From NCBI GenBank assembly GCA_047639575.1, contig JBLIOB010000100.1, positions 1 through 13,147 of the forward strand: a stretch of 13,147 bases of DNA, read 5' to 3'. The position numbers and the translations under genes are program-made. The notes beneath the pieces were generated by a model. That model saw only the letters and a program-made list of their open reading frames with translations, ran no database searches and had not been told where the DNA came from. How positions within the stretch are numbered: the first letter of the stretch is position 1; each line of letters starts with the position of its first letter. Shown here piece by piece: positions 1-7,553 of this stretch. Source of the stretch: JBLIOB01 sp047639575 (GTDB taxonomy: Bacteria; Bacteroidota; Bacteroidia; Flavobacteriales_D; Parvicellaceae).

Positions 1-1
1 T

Positions 2-3000
2 TTATCTCAATAAGGTAACGTGACCCTTATATTCCACCCTTTCACCCGTAATTGAATTTCGAGTTAAGACTCTCCATACATATACATCTGACGGAGCCAA
101 AGCTCCACTCGTTCCAACTGTTCCATCCCAAGGGGCTGTGTACGTATCTGCTGAATACATTCTAGTACCCCATCTGTCAAAGATGAAGAACTCAAAATTT
201 TCATCATCTAACGACTCACCTACAATTGAGAATAAATCGTTTATTCCGTCTCCGTCTGGTGTAAATGAATTTGGAGCGTAGCATGCAAAAACTCCATCAA
301 TGATAACTGTGTATGTAATTGAATCAACACATCCATTACCGTTTATTACAGTTAAATCTACTGGGTAAGTTCCTGGAACTGTGTTCGGGAACATTACAAC
401 TGGATTGCTTGTAATTGCCGAACCTAAATTTCCATTAGAACCAAATTCCCAGTTGTAAGAAACAACATCTACAGTAGATTGATCTGTGAAAGTAATTTCT
501 GGATCAAGCACATCTGCGGGCTGTGGTCCAAATATAAACTGAGCCGTAGGATAGTCATACACGTTAATAAATGCGGTCTCTGTTGTATCAACTACACATC
601 CATCAGGAGAAGTAACTGTTAAGGTCACGTCAAATGCACCTGGAGTATTATAAGTCACAAGCCCAGGATTACATGTGTTGTCAGTATCGCCATTTCCAAA
701 GTCCCAAAAACAGTTTGCACTCATTCCGGCTGGAGTGGAGTTAGTAAACATTACATCAATAGGATAGCATCCATCAACAATATCACTTGTAAATGAAGGA
801 ACAGGGTTAGGGTAGAAGAAGATAGTCAATGTATCAGATGCGGGCGGTGTTTCACAACCATCCGTTATCGTAACAATATATTGAATTCCACTAATTCCTG
901 GAGTCACAGTAATAGGGGATCCAGTTCCCATTGGGTTTCCTGCTAAATCTGTCCAAGTGTAGGTATAAGGAGTTAAAATACCTCCAGCACCTAGTGCTGT
1001 TAAAATTGCATTATCTCCAGAACAAATTGTGTCATTTGGTGAAGCAACCACTGACAGCGGTGGATTAATTATTATACAAACTGAATCAGCTGGTGAAGTG
1101 CATCCTAATGCATCAGTTGCATTAACTACAAAGCAAGAGTCAACAAGTGGGTTAATAATATGAGGTCCATTTCCAGGTATTCCCGTCCATGTATAAGTAT
1201 AAGGTAAACCATTTCCGCCAGAAGCAATAGCTGAAATTGTTGCAGTTCCCCCAACACATATAGTGGTATCTGATGAAGTTGCAAGTGTCATGGATGCAGG
1301 TTCAATTAAAGTTACTATTGTATCTCGAGTACATCCTACAGTATCGGTTACCGATATCATATATACTCCTGCACACAGGTTAGGAAGTGTATCGATTGAA
1401 GCAGTCGTTGTTAATGTTCCTAGAACTGTAGATGTAGCTACGTCAGTCCAAGTAAATGTCCAAGGTGGACCATCTGGGCCAATTGCATTGGCGATAATGT
1501 ATCCATCGCAAGCACCAGCACAAGTAACATCTTGAAGTATTGGGATTGGAGGAGAACAAGGCGGACATGTTACGGTAATTAGTACAGAATCAGTAAACGT
1601 ACAGCCAGAAGCAGAATCTGTTACAGTTACGGAATAAAAATCAGATGAAATTGGAGTAACAATTGGATTTTGGTCAGTAGGGTTACCTACAGCTTGTCCA
1701 GTCCATGTGAAATCGAATGTACTGTTAAATGCACAAGTAATGTTGATGTTATCTAAAGACCAGTTATCACAACCTGTACAAGCAGAAGGAGTTTGAGACC
1801 ATCTGAACCTTGTAGCACCTGTTAATGCTAAAGCCGGAATAGGAATACTGAAACATCCCCAAATATTGTCATAAGCGCCTCCTACATCCCAATCAGAATG
1901 AGGGAACATTTGAATAGTTGTCCAAGCTCCACCTGCATTTATAGAATATTCAAGGTAAATGTCATCGCCCGCATCTACATTTTCGCAAGGAGCGCCACCT
2001 GAAGAACTATTACCAAGGAATAAGCAGAAATCGATTGTTGTACAAGGCGAAGCATTAATGTCACAAGTTTCTAACCATCTGTCTGCGTCTGGTCCGTCAA
2101 AATGGAAAGCACTAGCTCCTCCAAACACACCACATCCAAGACCAAGCGCACCATCATTGATGTCGCACCATACGTTAGGATCCATAGTTCCACTTTCGAA
2201 ATCATCAGATACTCCTGCGGAAACCAATGTAGAATCTAAAGTTGCTATTAATTGGGTAGAAGCATTACAAACAGAATCGTTAGTGGCACTTAAAATGAAT
2301 ACGGGTGCAACAGAATTTGCAATGTTAATAGTAACGGAATCAGATTTAACACATCCGTTAGGGCTAGTTATATCAACGAAGTAAGTGTACGTTCCAGGTG
2401 AGCTAATGCTCGCTAGTGGACTGGCGATAGTTGGATCATCCAAAAATGTTGCCGGAGTCCAATTGTATGTGAAGGCTCCAGCTGGAGTCACTATTAAATC
2501 AATTTGCACAGGATCGAATAAACAAGTTGCTGCAGCTGACTGATTTAATGTGTAAGTAAAGTCAGGAACAACATTTACCGTTACTGTATCTGTATTTAAA
2601 CATCCACCAGATAAATTACTAATCACTTCATAAACAGTAGTGATTGCCGGATTTGCAATTGGACTTTGGCAAGGATTACAAGTGAAGTTAGTTGGAATTA
2701 CCATTGGGTCACCAGAAATAACACTCCAGTTAAAATTAGATCCACCGTTACCGTTGAGCTGCACACCTTGGCCTAAACAAATCGTTTCATCAAATCCAGC
2801 CCAAGTGCTACTAACGATAGTAATTTCAATCGGATAAGTAAAAAATCCTTTAATCGGGCAAGCATTATCTTCTGCCATTACTGTAAATGAAGTAAATGAA
2901 GGAGAGCCTGGCAGGGCCGTCCAGCATACGTTAGCAGTTGCTATGTCGCCTGTCGCATTCCATGAAACCGTAAAAGTTGCTCCAGTTAATACTGAATCAA

Positions 3001-3994
3001 TATTAGAAGTTAAGTAAAGAGAATCTCCATCCGGATCAGTAAACTCAATGTCAAAACAAAAATTGTCACCCTCACAAACTTGAACCTGGTTAGGTCCTGT
3101 TTGAGTACCAGTTCCTGCAAAATTCGTTAAACCCGTAGGCGGAGGACTCGGATTATTATTCCCAGGACAAGCAATAACTTCAAACTGAATATCGTGTACA
3201 ATACTTCCTACCAGATTTCCAGCGGCATCAAATTCCTCGATTAGAATTGCAACAACATAATTTCCTATGGTTGCCGTATTAAAAATTATCTGACCAGTAT
3301 TCGGATCTATTGTAATGTTTACGGCTCCGGTAATTGGAACTGTTCCTGAATAACCACCAGCATATACTACTGCACCTCCAGCTGCATTAGTCATTGCAGG
3401 GATGAAAGAGTAAACTAAAGTGTTTCCATCAGGCTCATAAGCACCAAGATTATAAGATACTAAAGATCCGGCACAAACATAAGGGATAGGAGGAGCTGTA
3501 ACCACAGGTGAAGTGTTACACGGTGCAGTCACACTATTCAGAACGGACTCCCAATAGTAGCTTTCAGAAGTGCTAGGAACATTGGTTGCTCCATTTCTAC
3601 AACAAGATCCATAACCGAAGGTCCAAGAGTCACAATCAGCAGGTAAAGTTACGATCGCCTGCCATTGATGATGGTAAATACCTGGTAAAGGTCCACCATT
3701 ACATTCTGAATTTCCAATTTGAAGATCACATAGTTGTGAAACTTCTAATTGATATATCGTGTTAACTAGAGAAACAGTTGTTAATCCTGCTATACCACAA
3801 TCATTAGTGATAGTGATGCTTTGATTCGTGTTACCAGTGAAGGCAGTTCCACAATCTTCATACAAATTTAATGTAATGAGATATTGGTTTGGTCCAACAC
3901 ATTCGTAAGTGACATTACCTCCTGGAACATGAGACGCATAAGTACTAATGCTAATTCCAATAATGGCGAGTGCTAAGATTGCCAGTTTTTTCAT
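2..3994 (-). CDS. Large secreted multi-domain adhesin-like protein with T9SS type B (gliding motility-associated) C-terminal sorting domain
   Basis: Complete 1330-residue protein; ATG at 3994, TAA at 2-4. Residues 1-20 form a signal peptide (KK, hydrophobic stretch, cleavage near TYA|SH). The N-terminal module (about 21-300) carries a CCRN motif at 131-134, a pattern I know from Bacteroidota gliding-associated secreted proteins. Cys-rich Ig-like segments follow. A Reelin-like or jelly-roll insert lies near 593-755 (DDFESG start, NWSLDNINI end). A SprB-like repeat lies near 816-900 (TCAGACDG, then VTDTVGC), then two Ig-like units. Two PKD-like domains span about 1063-1235 (FWDFGNGD, YNWEFG). 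The CHU_C-type sorting domain is about 1237-1330 (PNSFTPDGDGIND, FDRWG, GHVTLL). By family knowledge such proteins cross the outer membrane by T9SS and stay at the surface or are released. Ligand unknown; adhesion or matrix role is inference. It is divergent from the PCMD gene. Confidence 0.93.
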   Translation of the reverse strand: MKKLAILALAIIGISISTYASHVPGGNVTYECVGPNQYLITLNLYEDCGTAFTGNTNQSITITNDCGIAGLTTVSLVNTIYQLEVSQLCDLQIGNSECNGGPLPGIYHHQWQAIVTLPADCDSWTFGYGSCCRNGATNVPSTSESYYWESVLNSVTAPCNTSPVVTAPPIPYVCAGSLVSYNLGAYEPDGNTLVYSFIPAMTNAAGGAVVYAGGYSGTVPITGAVNITIDPNTGQIIFNTATIGNYVVAILIEEFDAAGNLVGSIVHDIQFEVIACPGNNNPSPPPTGLTNFAGTGTQTGPNQVQVCEGDNFCFDIEFTDPDGDSLYLTSNIDSVLTGATFTVSWNATGDIATANVCWTALPGSPSFTSFTVMAEDNACPIKGFFTYPIEITIVSSTWAGFDETICLGQGVQLNGNGGSNFNWSVISGDPMVIPTNFTCNPCQSPIANPAITTVYEVISNLSGGCLNTDTVTVNVVPDFTYTLNQSAAATCLFDPVQIDLIVTPAGAFTYNWTPATFLDDPTIASPLASISSPGTYTYFVDITSPNGCVKSDSVTINIANSVAPVFILSATNDSVCNASTQLIATLDSTLVSAGVSDDFESGTMDPNVWCDINDGALGLGCGVFGGASAFHFDGPDADRWLETCDINASPCTTIDFCLFLGNSSSGGAPCENVDAGDDIYLEYSINAGGAWTTIQMFPHSDWDVGGAYDNIWGCFSIPIPALALTGATRFRWSQTPSACTGCDNWSLDNINITCAFNSTFDFTWTGQAVGNPTDQNPIVTPISSDFYSVTVTDSASGCTFTDSVLITVTCPPCSPPIPILQDVTCAGACDGYIIANAIGPDGPPWTFTWTDVATSTVLGTLTTTASIDTLPNLCAGVYMISVTDTVGCTRDTIVTLIEPASMTLATSSDTTICVGGTATISAIASGGNGLPYTYTWTGIPGNGPHIINPLVDSCFVVNATDALGCTSPADSVCIIINPPLSVVASPNDTICSGDNAILTALGAGGILTPYTYTWTDLAGNPMGTGSPITVTPGISGIQYIVTITDGCETPPASDTLTIFFYPNPVPSFTSDIVDGCYPIDVMFTNSTPAGMSANCFWDFGNGDTDNTCNPGLVTYNTPGAFDVTLTVTSPDGCVVDTTETAFINVYDYPTAQFIFGPQPADVLDPEITFTDQSTVDVVSYNWEFGSNGNLGSAITSNPVVMFPNTVPGTYPVDLTVINGNGCVDSITYTVIIDGVFACYAPNSFTPDGDGINDLFSIVGESLDDENFEFFIFDRWGTRMYSADTYTAPWDGTVGTSGALAPSDVYVWRVLTRNSITGERVEYKGHVTLLR

Positions 3995-4019
3995 TGTAAG
4001 TGTGTGTAGTTAATCTCGT

Positions 4020-4042
4020 GGCTAAATTACTTTAGGCAACCA
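4020..4042 (-). repeat. Left copy of an inverted 22-23 bp element in the divergent intergenic region
   Basis: Read on the minus strand it begins TGGTTGCCT and ends AATTTAGCC. It matches the element at 4121-4142 in 20 of 23 aligned columns, with one 1-nt gap. It contains its own short inverted repeat (CTAAA at 4022-4026, TTTAG at 4031-4035). It ends 25 nt before the ATG of the adhesin gene, so it could act as an operator or lie in the 5' untranslated region. Function is not known. Confidence 0.6.
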
Positions 4043-4120
4043 TTTTAAATTCTTTCAAATCAAATAGTTATCTAAATCTAAGTGTTCATTAGTTAAACTA
4101 GAGACGCATTTAAATACTAT

Positions 4121-4142
4121 TGGTTGCCTTAATAATTAAGCC
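4121..4142 (+). repeat. Right copy of the inverted element in the divergent intergenic region
   Basis: Read on the plus strand it begins TGGTTGCCT and ends AATTAAGCC. Inside it is a 6-bp inverted repeat with a 1-nt centre (CTTAAT at 4128-4133, ATTAAG at 4135-4140). It points towards the PCMD gene, as the left copy points towards the adhesin gene, and ends about 34 nt upstream of the -7 box at 4177. That spacing would suit an activator site, but this is inference. Confidence 0.6.
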
Positions 4143-4176
4143 GTTTCAAAGGTAAGTGTACATCAATAGAAATGCG

Positions 4177-4184
4177 TACTTTTG
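4177..4184 (+). promoter_or_regulatory. Bacteroidota-type -7 promoter box for the PCMD/TonB receptor genes
   Basis: TACTTTTG is an exact match to the TAnnTTTG -7 consensus of Bacteroidota sigma-A promoters. Transcription would start near 4189-4191, leaving a leader of roughly 15 nt before the ATG at 4206. I see no convincing TTG/TTTG -33 element at the usual spacing, so the call rests on the -7 box and its position. Confidence 0.55.
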
Positions 4185-4205
4185 GCTACATTAATGTTAC
4201 AGATT

Positions 4206-5084
4206 ATGAAAAGGACAGGAATTTTAACAACTATATTGGTTTTATGCCAAATTCTAAACGCGCAACAGCTTCCAAACCCAAGTTTTGAAAATTGGGATAT
4301 TTTAACGGATTCAAGTCCTCATGATGATTTGGCAACTAGTTGGAATACAGTCAATTCAAGCTTAGATGCGTTTACTGCAGGTACGTTAGGTCCTACCTGT
4401 TACCAATCTACTGATTTCTTTACTGGAGCCTTCAGTATTTACTTGGTTTCGGTTTCTCCACCTTTTCCTACTTTTCCCGTGGTGAATGGTATAGCAACAA
4501 CCGGAACGATAAATACTTCAACTTACGATGTTGAAGGTGGAGTAGCGTACACATTAAGACCTGATAGTTTAGCTGGCTGGTATAAGTCGAATCCGCAAGC
4601 AGGAGATTTACCAACAATAGAAGTGGTGCTAAAAGATGCGGCAAATGATACAATTGGCTGGGCACGATTTGAAGGACCAACATTTGCGGTTACAACTTGG
4701 ACAAGGTTTTCAGTTCCTGTAGTTTATTCTTCAGGTGCAATACCAACACAGGCAGCTTCATTGCTTTCTGCTTCTGATGGGTTTAACGCGGTGCCAGGAA
4801 GCGAATTATGGGTTGATGATATTGAGTTAATATTCAATCCAGTCTCAATTACTGAAATTGACCTAGACGTTTCTGTATTCTACAATTCAACATCGAACAA
4901 TGTCTCATGGCATTCAGATTTGAAAGTTGATATGGTTGAAATTATCGATCTTAATGGGAAATTGATTGGTACTTTTTCAAATCCAACAAATCAATCTGCA
5001 AATGCTATTTTGTCAACAGGGGTGTATGTGTTGAGGTTGAAAGTAAATGAAATGTGGATCACCAAAAAGTTAGCAGTCCGTTAA
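4206..5084 (+). CDS. PCMD-domain secreted surface protein with T9SS type A sorting domain
   Basis: A 292-residue exported protein. Residues 1-19 are a signal peptide (MKRTGILTT..., cleavage near LNA|QQ). Residues about 21-212 resemble the PCMD (putative carbohydrate metabolism) domain: LPNPSFENW at the start, the rP-sL-GWYK segment, a W-x-FSVPVVY strand, and GSELWVDDIEL at the end. Residues about 217-292 form a type A T9SS sorting domain ending TKKLAVR. PCMD proteins are usually surface beta-sandwich proteins encoded near TonB receptors; the domain name does not prove a sugar substrate. ATG 4206 is chosen because it gives a clean signal peptide behind the promoter; ATG 4194 is a possible alternative, while a TTG at 4182 would lie inside the -7 box. 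The stop is 2 nt before the likely start of the receptor gene, so the two are probably cotranscribed and translationally coupled. Confidence 0.85.
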   Translation: MKRTGILTTILVLCQILNAQQLPNPSFENWDILTDSSPHDDLATSWNTVNSSLDAFTAGTLGPTCYQSTDFFTGAFSIYLVSVSPPFPTFPVVNGIATTGTINTSTYDVEGGVAYTLRPDSLAGWYKSNPQAGDLPTIEVVLKDAANDTIGWARFEGPTFAVTTWTRFSVPVVYSSGAIPTQAASLLSASDGFNAVPGSELWVDDIELIFNPVSITEIDLDVSVFYNSTSNNVSWHSDLKVDMVEIIDLNGKLIGTFSNPTNQSANAILSTGVYVLRLKVNEMWITKKLAVR

Positions 5085-5086
5085 AA

Positions 5087-7504
5087 TTGAGAAAAAATTT
5101 AAATAAAACTAAAAAGGCAATTTTAACTCTTGCCTTTTTTCTTGTGGCTGTATTTTCCATGGCTCAAACTGGAATAGTTAAGGGTACCGTTATTGATGAA
5201 TTCGAATCTCCTCTTCCTGGAGCAATAATTGAAGCAATTTCTTCTGAGACAAAGCTTATACTTACTGAAGATGATGGCACATTCTTAATTGAATTGAACG
5301 TGGGTAAGCACTTAATTGTGGCAAGCTATACGCTTTTGGAGTCAGATACGTTGGAGATCTTGGTTGAGGAAAACAAAGTTCATTCTGTGGACTTCATTCT
5401 AAAAGAAGAAAGAGAGTATTTACAAGAAGTAGTGGTGTCCGCAGGTAAATTTGAACAAAGCATTGAAGATTTAACAGTTTCAATGGAGATTTTAAAACCC
5501 GAATTACTAGAGAATCGAAACACGAATTCAATTGAAACAGTATTGGAGCAAACACCCGGACTTACTATTTTAGATAATGAGCCGCAAATTAGAGGAGGAA
5601 GCGGATTTACTTTTGGAGTTGGATCCAGAGTGCAGATTGTGGTGGATGGAATGCCTCTTTTAACTGGTGATGCTGGCAGACCAGAATGGGGTTTTATTCC
5701 TGTTGAAAACATAGAGCAAATAGAAGTGATTAAAGGGGCATCATCTGTGTTGTACGGATCTTCTGCATTAAGCGGTGTGATTAATATAAGAACGAAATTC
5801 CCTAGGCTGAAACCGCAAACTAAAGTAACGTTCAATACAGGTCTATACAGCGCCCCAGAAATTTCAAATAAGTGGTATGATGATTTACCATATTATTCAG
5901 GTGTGAGTTTCGTGCATTCACGGATTGTTAAAAATAACCTTGATGTTGTTATCGGTGGAAACATATTCAGAGACCACGGGTATATTGGACCACCAAAGGT
6001 TGATGATGATGTAGTTGACTCTATCACTAACTACACAAATAACCAAATGTGGAAGACTCGGGCTAGATTTAATTTTAATTTAAGATATCGCTCTAAGAAA
6101 ATAGAAGGTTTAAACATGGGGTTGAACGGAAATTTTATGGCTGCAAAGACCAATTTTGTCCTTGCGTGGTTAAACGATTCAACGGAAAAGTTTCGAGCGT
6201 ATCCAGGTGCTATTGCACTTCAAGATCAGTTAATATTTAATATAGATCCTTTTATAAATTACTTTGCTCCAAACGGCATTAAGCATAGCCTTAAGACTAG
6301 AGTTTTCTATACAGATAACGTAATTACTAATAATCAATCTAACTCAAGTACTTTGTGGTATAGTGAATATCAACTACAACGAAAATTTCCCAAAATTGAG
6401 GCATTAACCTTTACTGGAGGTGCAGTTGCAACATTGTCAAAATCAAAATCTGAAATTTATACAGGAAGTGGTTTGCCTGAAAACCGAATCGTGAATTTAG
6501 CCGGTTATTCACAAATTGATAAAAAAGTTGGAAAGGCATTGAACATATCAGCTGGTTTTAGAATGGAATACTTTAAAATGAACCAAGTTGAAAGTGTAGT
6601 TAAGCCAGTCTTTAGAACCGGAGTTAATTTGAAAATTACAGAAGGGACTAATTTTCGTTATAGCTACGGACAAGGTTTTAGATTCCCAACCATTACTGAG
6701 CGATTCATTTCTACAAATGTTGGATCCTTTGGAGTATTTCCAAATGCGAATCTGCAGCCAGAAACATCTGCTAATTCTGAATTCGGAATTAAACAGGGCT
6801 TCAAATTCGGTAAATTGATGGGGTATTTGGACATTGCCGGATTCCATCAGGAATATCAAAACACGATCGAATACCTATTTGGCTCATGGGGAGATGCAAC
6901 TACTGGAACATGGCCGCTTTTTGGGTTTAAGTTTTTAAACACTGGAAATACTAGGGTTCGTGGTCTCGATATTTCTTTAATGGGTAAAATGGAATTGAAA
7001 GATGATGTGGAATTAACGTTTTTGGGAGGGTATACTTATGTTATTCCAGTTGCTCTTAACCCACATCAAGTTTATGCCATCGACACCAACGCAGGAAGCA
7101 TTGATTTTCTAAGTTATGTTACAACTTCAATGGATACATCTAATCATTTACTGAAATATAGGTTTAAGCATACTGCAAAGTTAAATGCAGATCTCCGTGT
7201 TAAGAAAATTAATGTTGGTTTTGGAGTTCGGTATTACAGCCACATCTCCAATATTGACACTGCTTTTAGAGCGTTGGAGTTGTTGACCTCATTTCCAGGT
7301 TTTCAGACGGTCACTTATACAGATTATTGGAAAGCGCATAAGTTTGGAGTGGTAATTTTTGATGCTCGGTTTGGCGTTAACATTAACGATAAGATGAAAT
7401 TAAGTGTAGTCGTGAATAACGTCTTGAACAAAGAATATTCCTTACGACCGATGAAAATTGAACGTCCCAGAACCACAGCGATTCAATACGTTTATAAAAT
7501 CTAA
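5087..7504 (+). CDS. TonB-dependent outer-membrane receptor with N-terminal carboxypeptidase-regulatory-like domain
   Basis: About 805 residues from a TTG at 5087. That start gives a normal signal peptide (MRKNLNKTKK, hydrophobic run, SMA|QTG at about 24-27); an in-frame GTG at 5054 lies inside the previous gene and would add 11 polar residues. The next ATG falls at the cleavage site, so it is not the start. Domains: CarboxypepD_reg-like at about 29-108 (GIVKGTVIDEF, GTFLIEL); a TonB-box-like EVVVSAGK at about 114-121; plug at about 127-236 (IRGGSGF, VDGMPLL, IEVIKGASSVLYGSSALSG); then a 22-strand-type barrel with FRFPTITERF near 528 and NANLQPE near 552, the FRxP/NxxLxPE pattern seen in heme, cobalamin and siderophore receptors and other TonB receptors. 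It imports a ligand across the outer membrane using TonB-ExbBD energy. The substrate cannot be told from the sequence; the coupled PCMD protein is its likely surface partner. Confidence 0.92.
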   Translation: MRKNLNKTKKAILTLAFFLVAVFSMAQTGIVKGTVIDEFESPLPGAIIEAISSETKLILTEDDGTFLIELNVGKHLIVASYTLLESDTLEILVEENKVHSVDFILKEEREYLQEVVVSAGKFEQSIEDLTVSMEILKPELLENRNTNSIETVLEQTPGLTILDNEPQIRGGSGFTFGVGSRVQIVVDGMPLLTGDAGRPEWGFIPVENIEQIEVIKGASSVLYGSSALSGVINIRTKFPRLKPQTKVTFNTGLYSAPEISNKWYDDLPYYSGVSFVHSRIVKNNLDVVIGGNIFRDHGYIGPPKVDDDVVDSITNYTNNQMWKTRARFNFNLRYRSKKIEGLNMGLNGNFMAAKTNFVLAWLNDSTEKFRAYPGAIALQDQLIFNIDPFINYFAPNGIKHSLKTRVFYTDNVITNNQSNSSTLWYSEYQLQRKFPKIEALTFTGGAVATLSKSKSEIYTGSGLPENRIVNLAGYSQIDKKVGKALNISAGFRMEYFKMNQVESVVKPVFRTGVNLKITEGTNFRYSYGQGFRFPTITERFISTNVGSFGVFPNANLQPETSANSEFGIKQGFKFGKLMGYLDIAGFHQEYQNTIEYLFGSWGDATTGTWPLFGFKFLNTGNTRVRGLDISLMGKMELKDDVELTFLGGYTYVIPVALNPHQVYAIDTNAGSIDFLSYVTTSMDTSNHLLKYRFKHTAKLNADLRVKKINVGFGVRYYSHISNIDTAFRALELLTSFPGFQTVTYTDYWKAHKFGVVIFDARFGVNINDKMKLSVVVNNVLNKEYSLRPMKIERPRTTAIQYVYKI

Positions 7505-7508
7505 GGAC

Positions 7509-7534
7509 TAAACTATTATTAAGTAAATAGTTTA
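7509..7534. promoter_or_regulatory. Inverted repeat upstream of glpK, candidate operator
   Basis: TAAACTATT (7509-7517) and AATAGTTTA (7526-7534) are perfect 9-bp inverted arms around an 8-nt centre. It lies 5 nt after the receptor stop codon and ends 4 nt before the glpK -7 box, covering the expected -33 region. It has no T-run after it, so an operator is more likely than an intrinsic terminator. The regulator is unknown. Confidence 0.45.
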
Positions 7535-7538
7535 ACAC

Positions 7539-7546
7539 TACTTTCG
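7539..7546 (+). promoter_or_regulatory. Candidate -7 box of the glpK-glpD-hydrolase operon
   Basis: TACTTTCG matches TAnnTTTG with one mismatch and sits 7 nt before the glpK ATG. A start of transcription about 5 nt beyond it would leave almost no 5' leader. No clear -33 element is seen; the inverted repeat occupies that region. Confidence 0.42.
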
Positions 7547-7553
7547 TACTTCT

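Noticed and set aside
1263..2837. Plus-strand open frames of 65-141 codons inside the adhesin gene
   Set aside because: They are antisense to a well-supported 1330-residue protein, and their translations are low-complexity with no recognisable domain or start signals.
4090..4100. Palindrome TAGTTAAACTA and its similarity to the half-sites of the glpK inverted repeat
   Set aside because: Short AT-rich words of this kind are expected by chance at this base composition; two places are too few to claim a common regulator.
4017..4144. MITE or insertion-sequence remnant bounded by the inverted elements, with CGT on both sides as a target duplication
   Set aside because: A 3-nt match is easily chance, no transposase or remnant is present, and the elements face the two genes as regulatory sites would. 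It is kept only as an alternative in the finding.
4182..4206. Longer start (TTG 4182) for the PCMD protein
   Set aside because: It would place the start codon inside the -7 promoter box and add residues before a good signal peptide.
5380..6859. Minus-strand open frames inside the TonB receptor gene
   Set aside because: They are antisense to clear plug and barrel coding sequence and resemble no known protein.
7509..7534. Intrinsic terminator for the TonB receptor gene
   Set aside because: The stem is AT-only apart from one G-C pair and is not followed by a T-run; its place at the next promoter fits an operator better.
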